From [Actinomadura] parvosata subsp. kistnae (GTDB taxonomy: Bacteria > Actinomycetota > Actinomycetes > Streptosporangiales > Streptosporangiaceae), in contig NZ_OOHJ01000013.1 in NCBI RefSeq assembly GCF_900323885.1, positions 232,909 to 296,908 of the forward strand: a stretch of DNA of 64,000 nt, given 5' to 3'. Of the stretch, positions 14,529 to 22,305 are shown one piece after another. A model generated the notes under the pieces. The model was not told the origin of the DNA, searched no databases, and saw only the letters and a list, made by a program, of their open reading frames with translations. Numbering within the stretch: position 1 is the stretch's first letter; every line of letters begins with the position of its first letter. The translations under genes and the position numbers were made by a program.

Positions 14529-16439
14529 TCATCGGGGCCGGTACGAGCAGCGCACCCCGGTCTGCACGGTGGCCCGCAGCTCGTCGCCGATCACCCGGTC
14601 CACGGCCGAGATGCGGGCCAGCGCCCGCCTGATCGCCTTGCCGACGGCGATCCGCGCCCGCTCCTCGCTGCCCGCGAACGGCCGCGCCCGCCCGCCCATG
14701 CCGGTGGCGGCGGTCAGCTCCGCGATCAGCCATTCGCGTTCCATCCGCAACGTCGCCGCCCGCGCCAGGTCGTGCATCGACTCGTGCTCGTCGATCTCGG
14801 CCTGCAGCTCGGTCAGCCGCCGCCGGTAGGAGTCCCTGGCCACGTCGTCGAGCAGCGGCTGCACCGACTCGCGCGGGCTGTCGGGCCGCGAGGTGCCCGC
14901 GGCCAGGTCGGCGGCGGGGATCTCGTGCCCGGGGTTGGCGGCCAGGGTGGCCAGGTGCGCCATGCCGACGCTGTGCTCGACGAGCGCGACCCGTCCGTGC
15001 AGCTCGACGTGCCAGCGCCGGCCGTCGCGGCGGAAGTGGCAGGCGCCGTTCGCCGGCGCCGGCCGCCCGACGACGGCCGGCAGCACCATGCCGAGCTCGG
15101 CGGCCTCGGCGGCGGCGGTGGCCAGCTCCGCGCGGGCGCTCGCGTCGGCGGGGCCGTCGCGCAGCGCGAGCGCCTGGCCGAGGCGGCAGCGGGCGAGCGT
15201 GGCGGCCGGCCAGTGGCCCAGCGCCAGGTTGTCGTGCACGGCTCCGCGCAGGTGGGCCACGGCCAGGTCGAGGTCCCCGGTGGTGAGCGCGGCCATCCCC
15301 AGCGAGTGCCGGACGGAGCCGAAGCAGGCCACGCCGAGGCTGGCGATGACCGGCAGGTGCGCGTACGGGCTGAGCAGCGCGTACGCGCTGGCGGCCGTGT
15401 CGGCGTCCTGCAGCAGGTGCGCGGCCTCGACCACGCAGTACATGGCGATCAGCCAGGAGCTGGAGCGGGGCACCTCCGCGAGGTCCCGGCCGCGTAAGCG
15501 GGCCAGCAGCCCGGCCGCCAGCCGTCGGTCGCCGGAGACGGCGGCGGCCAGCGCCAGGGCGGCCAGGTAGGAGTTGTCGATGGGGCTGAGCGTGGGGGAG
15601 TTGACCAGGTCGGCCAGGAAGGGCAGCAGCTCGGCGGCGCGGCCCTGGTACCAGCGGACGGCGCCGAGCTGGCCGCCGTACCAGCCGGTGGCGTCGAGGT
15701 CGCCGGCCGCGACGCCGCGCTCGAAGCAGGCGCCGGCCAGCCGCTCCGCCTCCTCGAACCGGCCCGCCCTGATGGTGCGCATGACCTCGATCGCGCTGAC
15801 CACGAACTCGGCGGCCAGGTGGCGGTGCTCCTCCAGCACGGTGCGCAGCTCCTCCAGGCAGCGCTCGGCGTGCGGGTCGGCGGCCAGGTAGAGGTCCACG
15901 GTGCGCCACATCAGGCCCATGATCAGGTCGCTCCTGCGGCCGGTCAGCGCCGCCTGGCCGATCAGCTCGCCGGCCAGCTCCAGGCGCAGCGCGCCGTGCT
16001 CCGGGCCCAGCACGCAGTGGTGCGTGAGGCTGAGCGCGTCCGCCAGCGCCGTCGGGTCGCCCGACTCCCTGGTCAGGGCCAGCAGCCGCAGGATCCCGTC
16101 GTGGGCGCCGCGGCGGTAGTCCTCCTCGCCCTGGAGGCGCAGCCGCAGCCGCTGGGCGAGCGGGGAGCGCGGGTCGACGCGGGACAGCGCGTGCCGCTGG
16201 CGCACCCGTACCTTCTCGGACTCGACCGCCGTGCGGTGCTCGTGCACCCAGATGCCGCCCAGCCCCAGGGCGGCCTGCGCCAGCCCCTCCGGGTCGCCGC
16301 ACTCCTGCGCCCGCTGGTAGGCGATGTCGAACCAGCGCCGGGCGCGCTGCAGGTCGCCGTCCTCCAGCAGCGCGCGCTCCCCGCGTACGAGGGTCACTTC
16401 GAGATCCGGGCCCGCGTCCAGCCCTTGTGCAACGCTCAC
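14529..16439 (-). CDS. Large TPR regulator with actinobacterial ATPase-type C-terminal domain
   Basis: 636 residues from GTG 16439, chosen because AGGGGAG precedes it at proper spacing. Residues 1-450 are TPR-like helical repeats. The last about 170 residues (WHVELHGRVALVEHSVGMAHLATL, then YRRRLTELQAEIDEHESM, and ERARIAVGKAIRRALARIS to ELRATVQTGVRCSYRP) form a domain I know from the C-terminus of actinobacterial AfsR/LuxR-type ATPase regulators. The ATPase module itself and any HTH are missing. It may be a stand-alone signalling or partner protein. It diverges from the GNAT gene. Confidence 0.75.
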   Translation of the reverse strand: MSVAQGLDAGPDLEVTLVRGERALLEDGDLQRARRWFDIAYQRAQECGDPEGLAQAALGLGGIWVHEHRTAVESEKVRVRQRHALSRVDPRSPLAQRLRLRLQGEEDYRRGAHDGILRLLALTRESGDPTALADALSLTHHCVLGPEHGALRLELAGELIGQAALTGRRSDLIMGLMWRTVDLYLAADPHAERCLEELRTVLEEHRHLAAEFVVSAIEVMRTIRAGRFEEAERLAGACFERGVAAGDLDATGWYGGQLGAVRWYQGRAAELLPFLADLVNSPTLSPIDNSYLAALALAAAVSGDRRLAAGLLARLRGRDLAEVPRSSSWLIAMYCVVEAAHLLQDADTAASAYALLSPYAHLPVIASLGVACFGSVRHSLGMAALTTGDLDLAVAHLRGAVHDNLALGHWPAATLARCRLGQALALRDGPADASARAELATAAAEAAELGMVLPAVVGRPAPANGACHFRRDGRRWHVELHGRVALVEHSVGMAHLATLAANPGHEIPAADLAAGTSRPDSPRESVQPLLDDVARDSYRRRLTELQAEIDEHESMHDLARAATLRMEREWLIAELTAATGMGGRARPFAGSEERARIAVGKAIRRALARISAVDRVIGDELRATVQTGVRCSYRPR

Positions 16440-16558
16440 GATCGCCGCTCCCCTGTCGGTCGTCCGGACTGAGCGTCCCCACCCACGCCCGAATACCGTT
16501 CTAGGACAACCACGTATGGCGTACGGGGCGCGGTTCAACTCCGCGTAGCCTCGTTGCC

Positions 16559-17035
16559 ATGATTCGTCCTGCAACACCCGCTGACGTGCCCGAGATCGTC
16601 AGCATGATCCGCGAGCTCGCCGAGTACGAGAAGGCCGCCCACGAGGTGCGCGTGACCGAGGAGCAGCTCCACGACACCCTCTTCCGCGACCACCCGGCCG
16701 CCTTCGCGCACATCGCGGAGCAGGACGGCGAGGTGGTGGGCTTCACGCTCTGGTTCCTGACCTACTCCACCTGGCGCGGCACGCACGGCATCTACATGGA
16801 GGACCTGTACGTCCGGCCGCGGCACCGCGGCGGCGGCCACGGCGTGGCCCTGATGCGCAAGCTGGCGGAGATCTGCGCCGAGCGCGGCTACCAGCGGCTG
16901 GAGTGGTCCGTTCTCGACTGGAACCGGCCCAGCATCGACTTCTACGAGAAGCTCGGCGCGGTCAACCAGGACGACTGGTACCGCTACCGGCTGACCGACG
17001 AGCCCCTGGCCCGCCTGGCGCGGCGCAACGACTGA
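16559..17035 (+). CDS. GNAT family N-acetyltransferase (diamine acetyltransferase-like)
   Basis: 158 residues, a single GNAT domain. IRPATPADVPEIVSMIREL is the usual N-terminal strand-helix; MEDLYVRPRHRGGGHGVALM carries the acetyl-CoA pyrophosphate loop (R-G-G-G-H-G); WSVLDWNRPSIDFYEKLGA is the typical C-terminal part. The GIYMEDLYV and RLEWSVLDWN segments resemble spermidine/thialysine acetyltransferases, so a polyamine or amino-acid substrate is plausible. Start ATG 16559. It converges on the small membrane gene at 17096, with a strong hairpin between them. Confidence 0.9.
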   Translation: MIRPATPADVPEIVSMIRELAEYEKAAHEVRVTEEQLHDTLFRDHPAAFAHIAEQDGEVVGFTLWFLTYSTWRGTHGIYMEDLYVRPRHRGGGHGVALMRKLAEICAERGYQRLEWSVLDWNRPSIDFYEKLGAVNQDDWYRYRLTDEPLARLARRND

Positions 17036-17051
17036 GGGGGCGGGCACGGGC

Positions 17052-17085
17052 CACGCAGGTCACGTACGGTGACGTGACCTGCGTG
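17052..17085. terminator. Bidirectional hairpin between convergent genes
   Basis: A perfect 14-bp inverted repeat, CACGCAGGTCACGT and its complement, separated by ACGGTG. It sits between the stop of the GNAT gene and the stop of the leftward small membrane gene. No T-run on either side, so termination would rely on the hairpin alone, as is common in high-GC actinobacteria. Confidence 0.65.
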
Positions 17086-17095
17086 ACACATCCGC

Positions 17096-17383
17096 TTAAA
17101 CGCCGGCGTGCGAGCGGGACCGCGTGCTCTCCTGCTCGAACATCCCGACGGACGGCTCCTCGAGGTCGCGGTGGGTCTCCTCCATGCGCAGCGCGACGCC
17201 CATCGCGAAGAACGTGGGCGCCCATTCCCCGACGAAGATGCCCCACCGGTCGGCCCGGTCGAGGCCTGCCGACTCGGCGTTCTTGGACAATATCCAGCTC
17301 GCGAAGGCCAGGCCGATCGAGGCCAGCCCCGCGGTGTACATGTGACCGGACTTCACGCCCATCTGGTGCAGCTTTTTGATCAT
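17096..17383 (-). CDS. Small membrane protein
   Basis: 95 residues: MIKKLHQMGVKSGHMYTAGLASIGLAFASWI gives one membrane helix, followed by a polar stretch and a second weaker helix around WGIFVGEWAPTFFAMGVAL, then a charged tail with EETHRDLEEPS. No known motif. GGGGGG-like sequence precedes the ATG, giving a fair ribosome binding site. Its promoter lies in the same 200-base region as that of narK, on the opposite strand, so it may respond to the same nitrogen signal; this is inference. Confidence 0.6.
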   Translation of the reverse strand: MIKKLHQMGVKSGHMYTAGLASIGLAFASWILSKNAESAGLDRADRWGIFVGEWAPTFFAMGVALRMEETHRDLEEPSVGMFEQESTRSRSHAGV

Positions 17384-17426
17384 GTTTCCCCCCCTTGCTC
17401 AAGTGCTGTTACCCCAGGGCCGGAGA

Positions 17427-17502
17427 GGTAACCGATCATTACCGGCATGTTTCCACGGTGACGCTTGTGCGCGGCTTGTTACCGAGGTGAATCACATGTA
17501 AC
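17427..17502 (+). promoter_or_regulatory. Candidate GlnR boxes upstream of narK
   Basis: GGTAA-7-TTACC at 17427-17443 and GTTAC-6-GAATC at 17478-17493, followed by GTAAC at 17498. These resemble the actinobacterial GlnR consensus (gTnAC-n6-GaAAC). GlnR is known to control nitrate and nitrite assimilation genes in Streptomyces and mycobacteria, which fits the operon that starts at 17587. Assignment is by eye. Confidence 0.5.
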
Positions 17503-17586
17503 CGGCGCACAGCCACGCAGGGTCAAAGTGCGTAACGAGCCCTTCCTACCTTGGAGATCCCCGGACGCCGAGCGTAGGAGAGGTCG

Positions 17587-18900
17587 ATGGCGCGCTGGAT
17601 CGCCGAGTGGCACCCCGATGACCCAGCATTCTGGGAGAGTTCAGGCAAGAGAGTCGCACGCCGCAACCTGATCTTCTCGATCCTGGCCGAGCACCTCGGC
17701 TTCACGGTATGGACGTTGTGGAGCATCGTGGCGACCAAGATGGGGTCGTACGAGTTCACCACCGACGAGCTGTTCTGGCTGGTCGCCCTGCCGAACCTGA
17801 TCGGCTCGGTGCTGCGGGTGCCCTACACCTTCGGGCCCGCCAAGATCGGTGGCCGCAACTTCACCGTGGTCAGCGCGACGCTGCTGCTCATCCCCGCCGT
17901 GCTGCTCAGCGTGGCGGTGAACAACCCGGGCACGCCCTACTGGCTCTTCCTCGTGATCGCGGCGCTGGCCGGCTTCGGCGGCGGCAACTTCGCCTCCAGC
18001 ATGGCCAACATCACCTACTTCTACCCGCGCAACAAGCAGGGCGTCGCCCTCGGGCTCAACGCCGCCGGCGGCAACATCGGCGTCAGCTCCGTCCAGCTCG
18101 TCATGCCGCTGGTGATCGGCTCGCTCGGGCTGGCCGCCGCCGGCTGGTTCTGGATCCCGTTCATCGTCGTGGCCGCCGCCTGCGCCTTCTTCTTCATGGA
18201 CAACCTGACCAGCGCCAAGGCCAACCCCCGCCAGCAGCTCGCGGTCGCCGGCAAGGCCCAGACCTGGATCATGTCCTTCCTCTACATCGGGACGTTCGGC
18301 TCGTTCATCGGCTACTCCACCGCCTTCCCCCTGCTGAGCAAGAGCCTGTTCCCCGACGCCCCGTTCACCGCCGTCGCCTTCGCCGGGCCGCTCATCGGCT
18401 CCCTGATCAGGCCCGTCGGCGGCTGGCTGGCCGACAAGCTCGGCGGCGCCCCCGTCACCCTGTGGAACTTCGCCGCCATGGGCGGCGGCGTCCTGCTCGT
18501 CTGGCTGGCCAGCACCTCCGGCAACTTCTGGATGTTCTTCCTGGCCTTCCAGCTCCTCTTCCTCACCTCCGGCATCGGCAACGGCTCCACCTACCGCATG
18601 ATCCCGGCCATCTTCCAGGCCAAGGCCGTCGCCGAGCGCGGCGACGAGACCGAGGAGACCCTGCTGTACGGCAAGCGCCAGGCGTCGGCCGCCATCGGCA
18701 TCATCTCGGCGGTCGGAGCGCTCGGCGGCTTCCTCATCAACCGGGCGTTCGGCATGGCCTTCGCCGCGGCCGGCACCCCGGCCCCCGCCTTCCTGGCCTT
18801 CGGAGTCTTCTACCTCTCCTGCCTGGCCCTGACCTGGTGGTGCTACACCCGCACCGTCGGCGTCAAGGTCGTCGCGAGCCTCGCCTATGCCCGGATCTGA
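17587..18900 (+). CDS. narK: Nitrate/nitrite transporter NarK (MFS)
   Basis: 437 residues with about twelve membrane helices. The nitrate porter signatures are both present: GFGGGNFASSMANI then FYPRNKQGVALGLNAAGGN in the first half, and SGIGNGSTYRMIPAIF in the second. These glycine-rich helices and the buried Arg bind nitrate in NarK-type carriers. AGGAGAGG lies 6 bases before ATG 17587. It is the first gene of the operon narK-nasC-nasB-like-nirB-nirD and should import nitrate or exchange nitrate and nitrite. Regulation by GlnR is suggested by the upstream boxes. Confidence 0.93.
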   Translation: MARWIAEWHPDDPAFWESSGKRVARRNLIFSILAEHLGFTVWTLWSIVATKMGSYEFTTDELFWLVALPNLIGSVLRVPYTFGPAKIGGRNFTVVSATLLLIPAVLLSVAVNNPGTPYWLFLVIAALAGFGGGNFASSMANITYFYPRNKQGVALGLNAAGGNIGVSSVQLVMPLVIGSLGLAAAGWFWIPFIVVAAACAFFFMDNLTSAKANPRQQLAVAGKAQTWIMSFLYIGTFGSFIGYSTAFPLLSKSLFPDAPFTAVAFAGPLIGSLIRPVGGWLADKLGGAPVTLWNFAAMGGGVLLVWLASTSGNFWMFFLAFQLLFLTSGIGNGSTYRMIPAIFQAKAVAERGDETEETLLYGKRQASAAIGIISAVGALGGFLINRAFGMAFAAAGTPAPAFLAFGVFYLSCLALTWWCYTRTVGVKVVASLAYARI

Positions 18901-18901
18901 C

Positions 18902-20914
18902 ATGACCAGGACACACTGCCCGTACTGCGCCCTGCAGTGCGGCATGGAGATCGGCCCCGGGCTGGCCATCAGCCCCAGGACCGACATCCCGGCCAACGCC
19001 TCGGGGGCGCTGTGCCAGAAGGGATGGACGGCGGGCGAGCTGCTCACCAACGGCGAGCGCCTGACCACCCCCCTCCTGCACGGCGAGCCCGTGGAATGGG
19101 ACGTCGCCCTGGACTACGTGGCGTACCGGTTGTCCGCCATCCGCGCCGAGCACGGCCCCGACGCCGTGGCCGTGTTCGGCGGGGGTGGGCTGACCAACGA
19201 GAAGGCGTACACGCTCGGCAAGTTCGCCCGCGTCGCCCTCGGCACCAGCCAGATCGACTACAACGGCCGCTTCTGCATGTCCTCGGCCGCCGCCGCCTCC
19301 ATCAAGGCGTTCGGCATGGACCGGGGCATGCCGTTCCCGATCACCGACCTGGACGACGCCGACGTCGTCATGATCGCCGGCGGGAACGTCGCCGAGACCA
19401 TGCCCCCGTTCGTGCGCCACCTGGACGGGCCGCGCCTGATCGTCATCGACCCGCGCCGCACCCAGACCGCCAAGCTGGCCTGGCTGCACCTGCAGCCCAC
19501 ACCCGGCACCGACCTGGCGCTCGCGCTCGGCCTGCTGCACCTCGCCATCGCCGACGGGCTGGTGGACGAGGAGTACGTCGCCGCCCGCACCACCGGCTTC
19601 GACGAGGTGCGCACCTCACTGTCGGCCTGGTGGCCCGAGCGGGTCGAGCGCATGACCGGGGTGCCCGTGCACCAGATGCGGCAGGCCGTGCGCGCCATGG
19701 CCGCCGTGGACAGGGCGTACATCCTGACCGGGCGCGGCGCCGAGCAGCACGCCAAGGGCACCGACACCGTCACCGCGTTCATCAACCTCGCCCTCGCGCT
19801 CGGCCTGCCCGGCAGGGAAGGCTCCGGGTACGGGTGCGTGACCGGGCAGGGCAACGGCCAGGGCGGCAGGGAGCACGGCCAGAAGGCCGACCAGCTCCCC
19901 GGCTACCGCAAGATCGACGACCCGGCCGCCCGCGAGCACATGGCCGGCATCTGGGGCATCCCCGCCGCGGACATCCCCGGCCCTGGGCGGTCGGCGTACG
20001 AGCTGCTCGACGCGCTCGGCACCCCGGAAGGGCCGAAGGCGCTGCTGCTGTTCGGCTCCAACCCGGTCATCTCCGCCCCGGCCGCCGAGCACGTCGCCGA
20101 GCGCATCGGCGCCCTCGACCTGCTCGTCACCTGCGACTTCGTCATGTCCGAGACCGCCGCGCTGGCCGACGTGGTCTTCCCCGTCACCCAGTGGGCCGAG
20201 GAGAGCGGCACCATGACGAACCTCGAAGGCCGCGTCCTGCTCCGCCGCCAGGCCGTCACGCCGCCCGAGGGCGTCAGGAGCGACCTCGACGTCATCGCCG
20301 CGCTGGCCGGGCGGCTGGGGCACACGTTCGAGACCGAGCCGGTCAAGGTCTTCGACGAGCTGCGCCGCGCCAGCGTCGGCGGGCCCGCCGACTACTCCGG
20401 CATCACCTACGAGCGCATCGCGGACGAGACCGGCGTCTTCTGGCCCTGCCCGTCGCCCGAGCACCCCGGCACGCCCCGCCCGTTCCTCGACCGGTTCGCC
20501 CACCCCGACGGCCGCGCCAGGTTCGTGCCCGTCCAGCACCGGCCCGCCGCCGAGGAGCCCGACGAGGACTACCCCGTGTACCTGAGCACCGGCCGGGTGC
20601 TCGCCCACTACCAGAGCGGCGCCCAGACCCGCAGGATCGCGCCGCTCGTCCAGGCCGCCCCCGAGCCGTACGTCGAGCTGCACCCCGACCTGGCCGAGCA
20701 GCTCGACATCACCGCCGGGGACGTCGTCCGCGTCAGCAGCAGAAGGGGCGACGCCAAGGCCGTCGTCAGGATCAGCGACGCCATCAGGCGCGACACCGTG
20801 TTCATGCCCTTCCACTGGGAGGGCGCCAACCGGCTCACCAACCCGGCACTCGACCCGACGTCGAGGATGCCGGAGTTCAAGGTCTGCGCGGTCAGGGTGG
20901 AGAGGGACTCATGA
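18902..20914 (+). CDS. nasC: Assimilatory nitrate reductase, molybdopterin catalytic subunit
   Basis: 670 residues from ATG 18902 (MTRTHCPYC); an in-frame ATG at 18887 overlaps narK but adds nothing typical. The N-terminal [4Fe-4S] cluster site is HCPYCALQCGMEI followed by the fourth Cys in GALCQKGW. The molybdopterin guanine dinucleotide folds follow (YNGRFCMSSAAA, RGAEQHAKGTDTV, GYGCVTGQGNGQGGREHGQ), and the C-terminal molydopterin dinucleotide-binding domain begins around YPVYLSTGRVLAHYQSG. It reduces nitrate to nitrite in the cytoplasm. Its stop overlaps the next start (ATGA), so electron supply by the downstream flavoprotein is likely. Confidence 0.93.
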   Translation: MTRTHCPYCALQCGMEIGPGLAISPRTDIPANASGALCQKGWTAGELLTNGERLTTPLLHGEPVEWDVALDYVAYRLSAIRAEHGPDAVAVFGGGGLTNEKAYTLGKFARVALGTSQIDYNGRFCMSSAAAASIKAFGMDRGMPFPITDLDDADVVMIAGGNVAETMPPFVRHLDGPRLIVIDPRRTQTAKLAWLHLQPTPGTDLALALGLLHLAIADGLVDEEYVAARTTGFDEVRTSLSAWWPERVERMTGVPVHQMRQAVRAMAAVDRAYILTGRGAEQHAKGTDTVTAFINLALALGLPGREGSGYGCVTGQGNGQGGREHGQKADQLPGYRKIDDPAAREHMAGIWGIPAADIPGPGRSAYELLDALGTPEGPKALLLFGSNPVISAPAAEHVAERIGALDLLVTCDFVMSETAALADVVFPVTQWAEESGTMTNLEGRVLLRRQAVTPPEGVRSDLDVIAALAGRLGHTFETEPVKVFDELRRASVGGPADYSGITYERIADETGVFWPCPSPEHPGTPRPFLDRFAHPDGRARFVPVQHRPAAEEPDEDYPVYLSTGRVLAHYQSGAQTRRIAPLVQAAPEPYVELHPDLAEQLDITAGDVVRVSSRRGDAKAVVRISDAIRRDTVFMPFHWEGANRLTNPALDPTSRMPEFKVCAVRVERDS

Positions 20915-22305
20915 GGCTCGTCGTCGTGGGCAACGGAATGGCCGGGTCGCGGCTGGTGAGCGAGGTGCGCACCCGCGACCCCCACATGAAGATCACCATT
21001 TTCGGCGCGGAGTCGCGCCAGCCGTACAACCGGGTGCTGCTGTCCAACGTGCTGGCCGGCAGCTCCCGCCCCGAGCAGGTCCGCCTGCTCGACCCCTCCT
21101 GGTACGACGCGCACGACGTGGAGGCCGCCTTCGGCGACGCGGTCGCCCACATCGACCGCGACACCCGGCACGTCGTCACCGAGAGCGGCCGGCGCGAGCC
21201 GTACGACCTGCTGGTGCTGGCCACCGGCAGCGACGCCATCGTCCCGCCGATCCCCGGCGTCGAGCGGGCCATCCCGTTCCGCACCCTCGACGACTGCGAG
21301 CGCATCCTCGCCTCCGCCGAGAGCGCAGGCCGGGCCGTCGTCATCGGCGGCGGCCTGCTCGGCATCGAGGCCGCCCGCGGCCTGGCCGGGCGCGGCCTGC
21401 CGGTCACGCTGCTGCACCTGGCCGGACACCTCATGGAGCGCCAGCTCGACGTGGAGGCCGGGCTCGTCCTCGGCGAGACGCTGAACGGGCTCGGCGTCGA
21501 GATCCGCACCGGCGTCTCCGCCTCCGGCGTCGAGGAGCACGGCGTCCGGCTCGACGACGGCGAGCTCGTCGAGGCCGACCTCGTCATCCTGGCCTGCGGG
21601 GTGCGCCCCGTCACCGGCCTGGCCGCCGACGCCGGGCTCGAGGTGCGGCGCGGCGTCGTCGTGGACGACGAGCTGCGCACCGACGACCCGTCCATCTTCG
21701 CCATCGGCGAGTGCGCCGAGCACGACGGCACCGTCTACGGCCTGGTCGCCCCCGCCTGGGAGCAGGCCGCCGTCGCCGCCGACGTCATCACCGGCGGCAA
21801 GGCCCTCTACCACGGCTCCCGCCTGGTCACCCGGCTCAAGGCCAAGAGCGTCGAGCTGGCCGCCATGGGCGAGACCCAGCTCGGCGAGGAGCACGCCGAG
21901 GTCGTGCGCTTCAGCCACCGGGCGCGCGGCACCTACCGCAAGCTCGTCATCCAGAACGGCCGCCTCGTCGGCGCGATCCTGCTGGGCGAGAGCGACGCCG
22001 TCGGCACGCTCACCCAGCTCTTCGACCGGGGCGGGCCGGTGCCGGGCGACCGGGCCGGGCTGCTGTTCCCCGGGCTGGCCTCGGCGCCCGTCGCCGACAG
22101 CCCGACGCTGATGCCCGACGCGGCCAAGGTCTGCCAGTGCAACAACGTGACCAAGGGCCAGATCAGGGCGTGCTGGGAGGCCGGGGCCAGGGACGTGACC
22201 GCCGTCGCGGCGGCCACCAGGGCCACGACCGGATGCGGTACCTGCCGCGACGCCGTGGAAGGCATCGTCGGCTGGCTTTGTGAGCAGGAAGGGGTCTCAG
22301 TATGA
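20911..22305 (+). CDS. NAD(P)H-FAD oxidoreductase with BFD-like [2Fe-2S] domain (NasB-like)
   Basis: 464 residues. Two Rossmann regions: VVVGNGMAGSRLVSE near the N-terminus for FAD and VVIGGGLLGIEAARGLAGRG for NAD(P)H, plus the FAD-contact segment SIFAIGECAEH. The C-terminal about 60 residues hold a bacterioferritin-associated-ferredoxin-like [2Fe-2S] domain with VCQCNNVTKGQI and TGCGTC. This equals the N-terminal half of NirB without the sulfite-reductase-like part, as in the NasB electron-transfer subunits of assimilatory nitrate reductases. It overlaps nasC and nirB by 4 bases each and likely passes NAD(P)H electrons to NasC. Confidence 0.88.
   Translation: MRLVVVGNGMAGSRLVSEVRTRDPHMKITIFGAESRQPYNRVLLSNVLAGSSRPEQVRLLDPSWYDAHDVEAAFGDAVAHIDRDTRHVVTESGRREPYDLLVLATGSDAIVPPIPGVERAIPFRTLDDCERILASAESAGRAVVIGGGLLGIEAARGLAGRGLPVTLLHLAGHLMERQLDVEAGLVLGETLNGLGVEIRTGVSASGVEEHGVRLDDGELVEADLVILACGVRPVTGLAADAGLEVRRGVVVDDELRTDDPSIFAIGECAEHDGTVYGLVAPAWEQAAVAADVITGGKALYHGSRLVTRLKAKSVELAAMGETQLGEEHAEVVRFSHRARGTYRKLVIQNGRLVGAILLGESDAVGTLTQLFDRGGPVPGDRAGLLFPGLASAPVADSPTLMPDAAKVCQCNNVTKGQIRACWEAGARDVTAVAAATRATTGCGTCRDAVEGIVGWLCEQEGVSV

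Noticed and set aside
18937..20910. Long open frame overlapping nasC in another frame, joined to the flavoprotein gene
   Set aside because: The first part is Arg-rich shadow sequence; only the portion from ATG 20911 has a recognisable fold.
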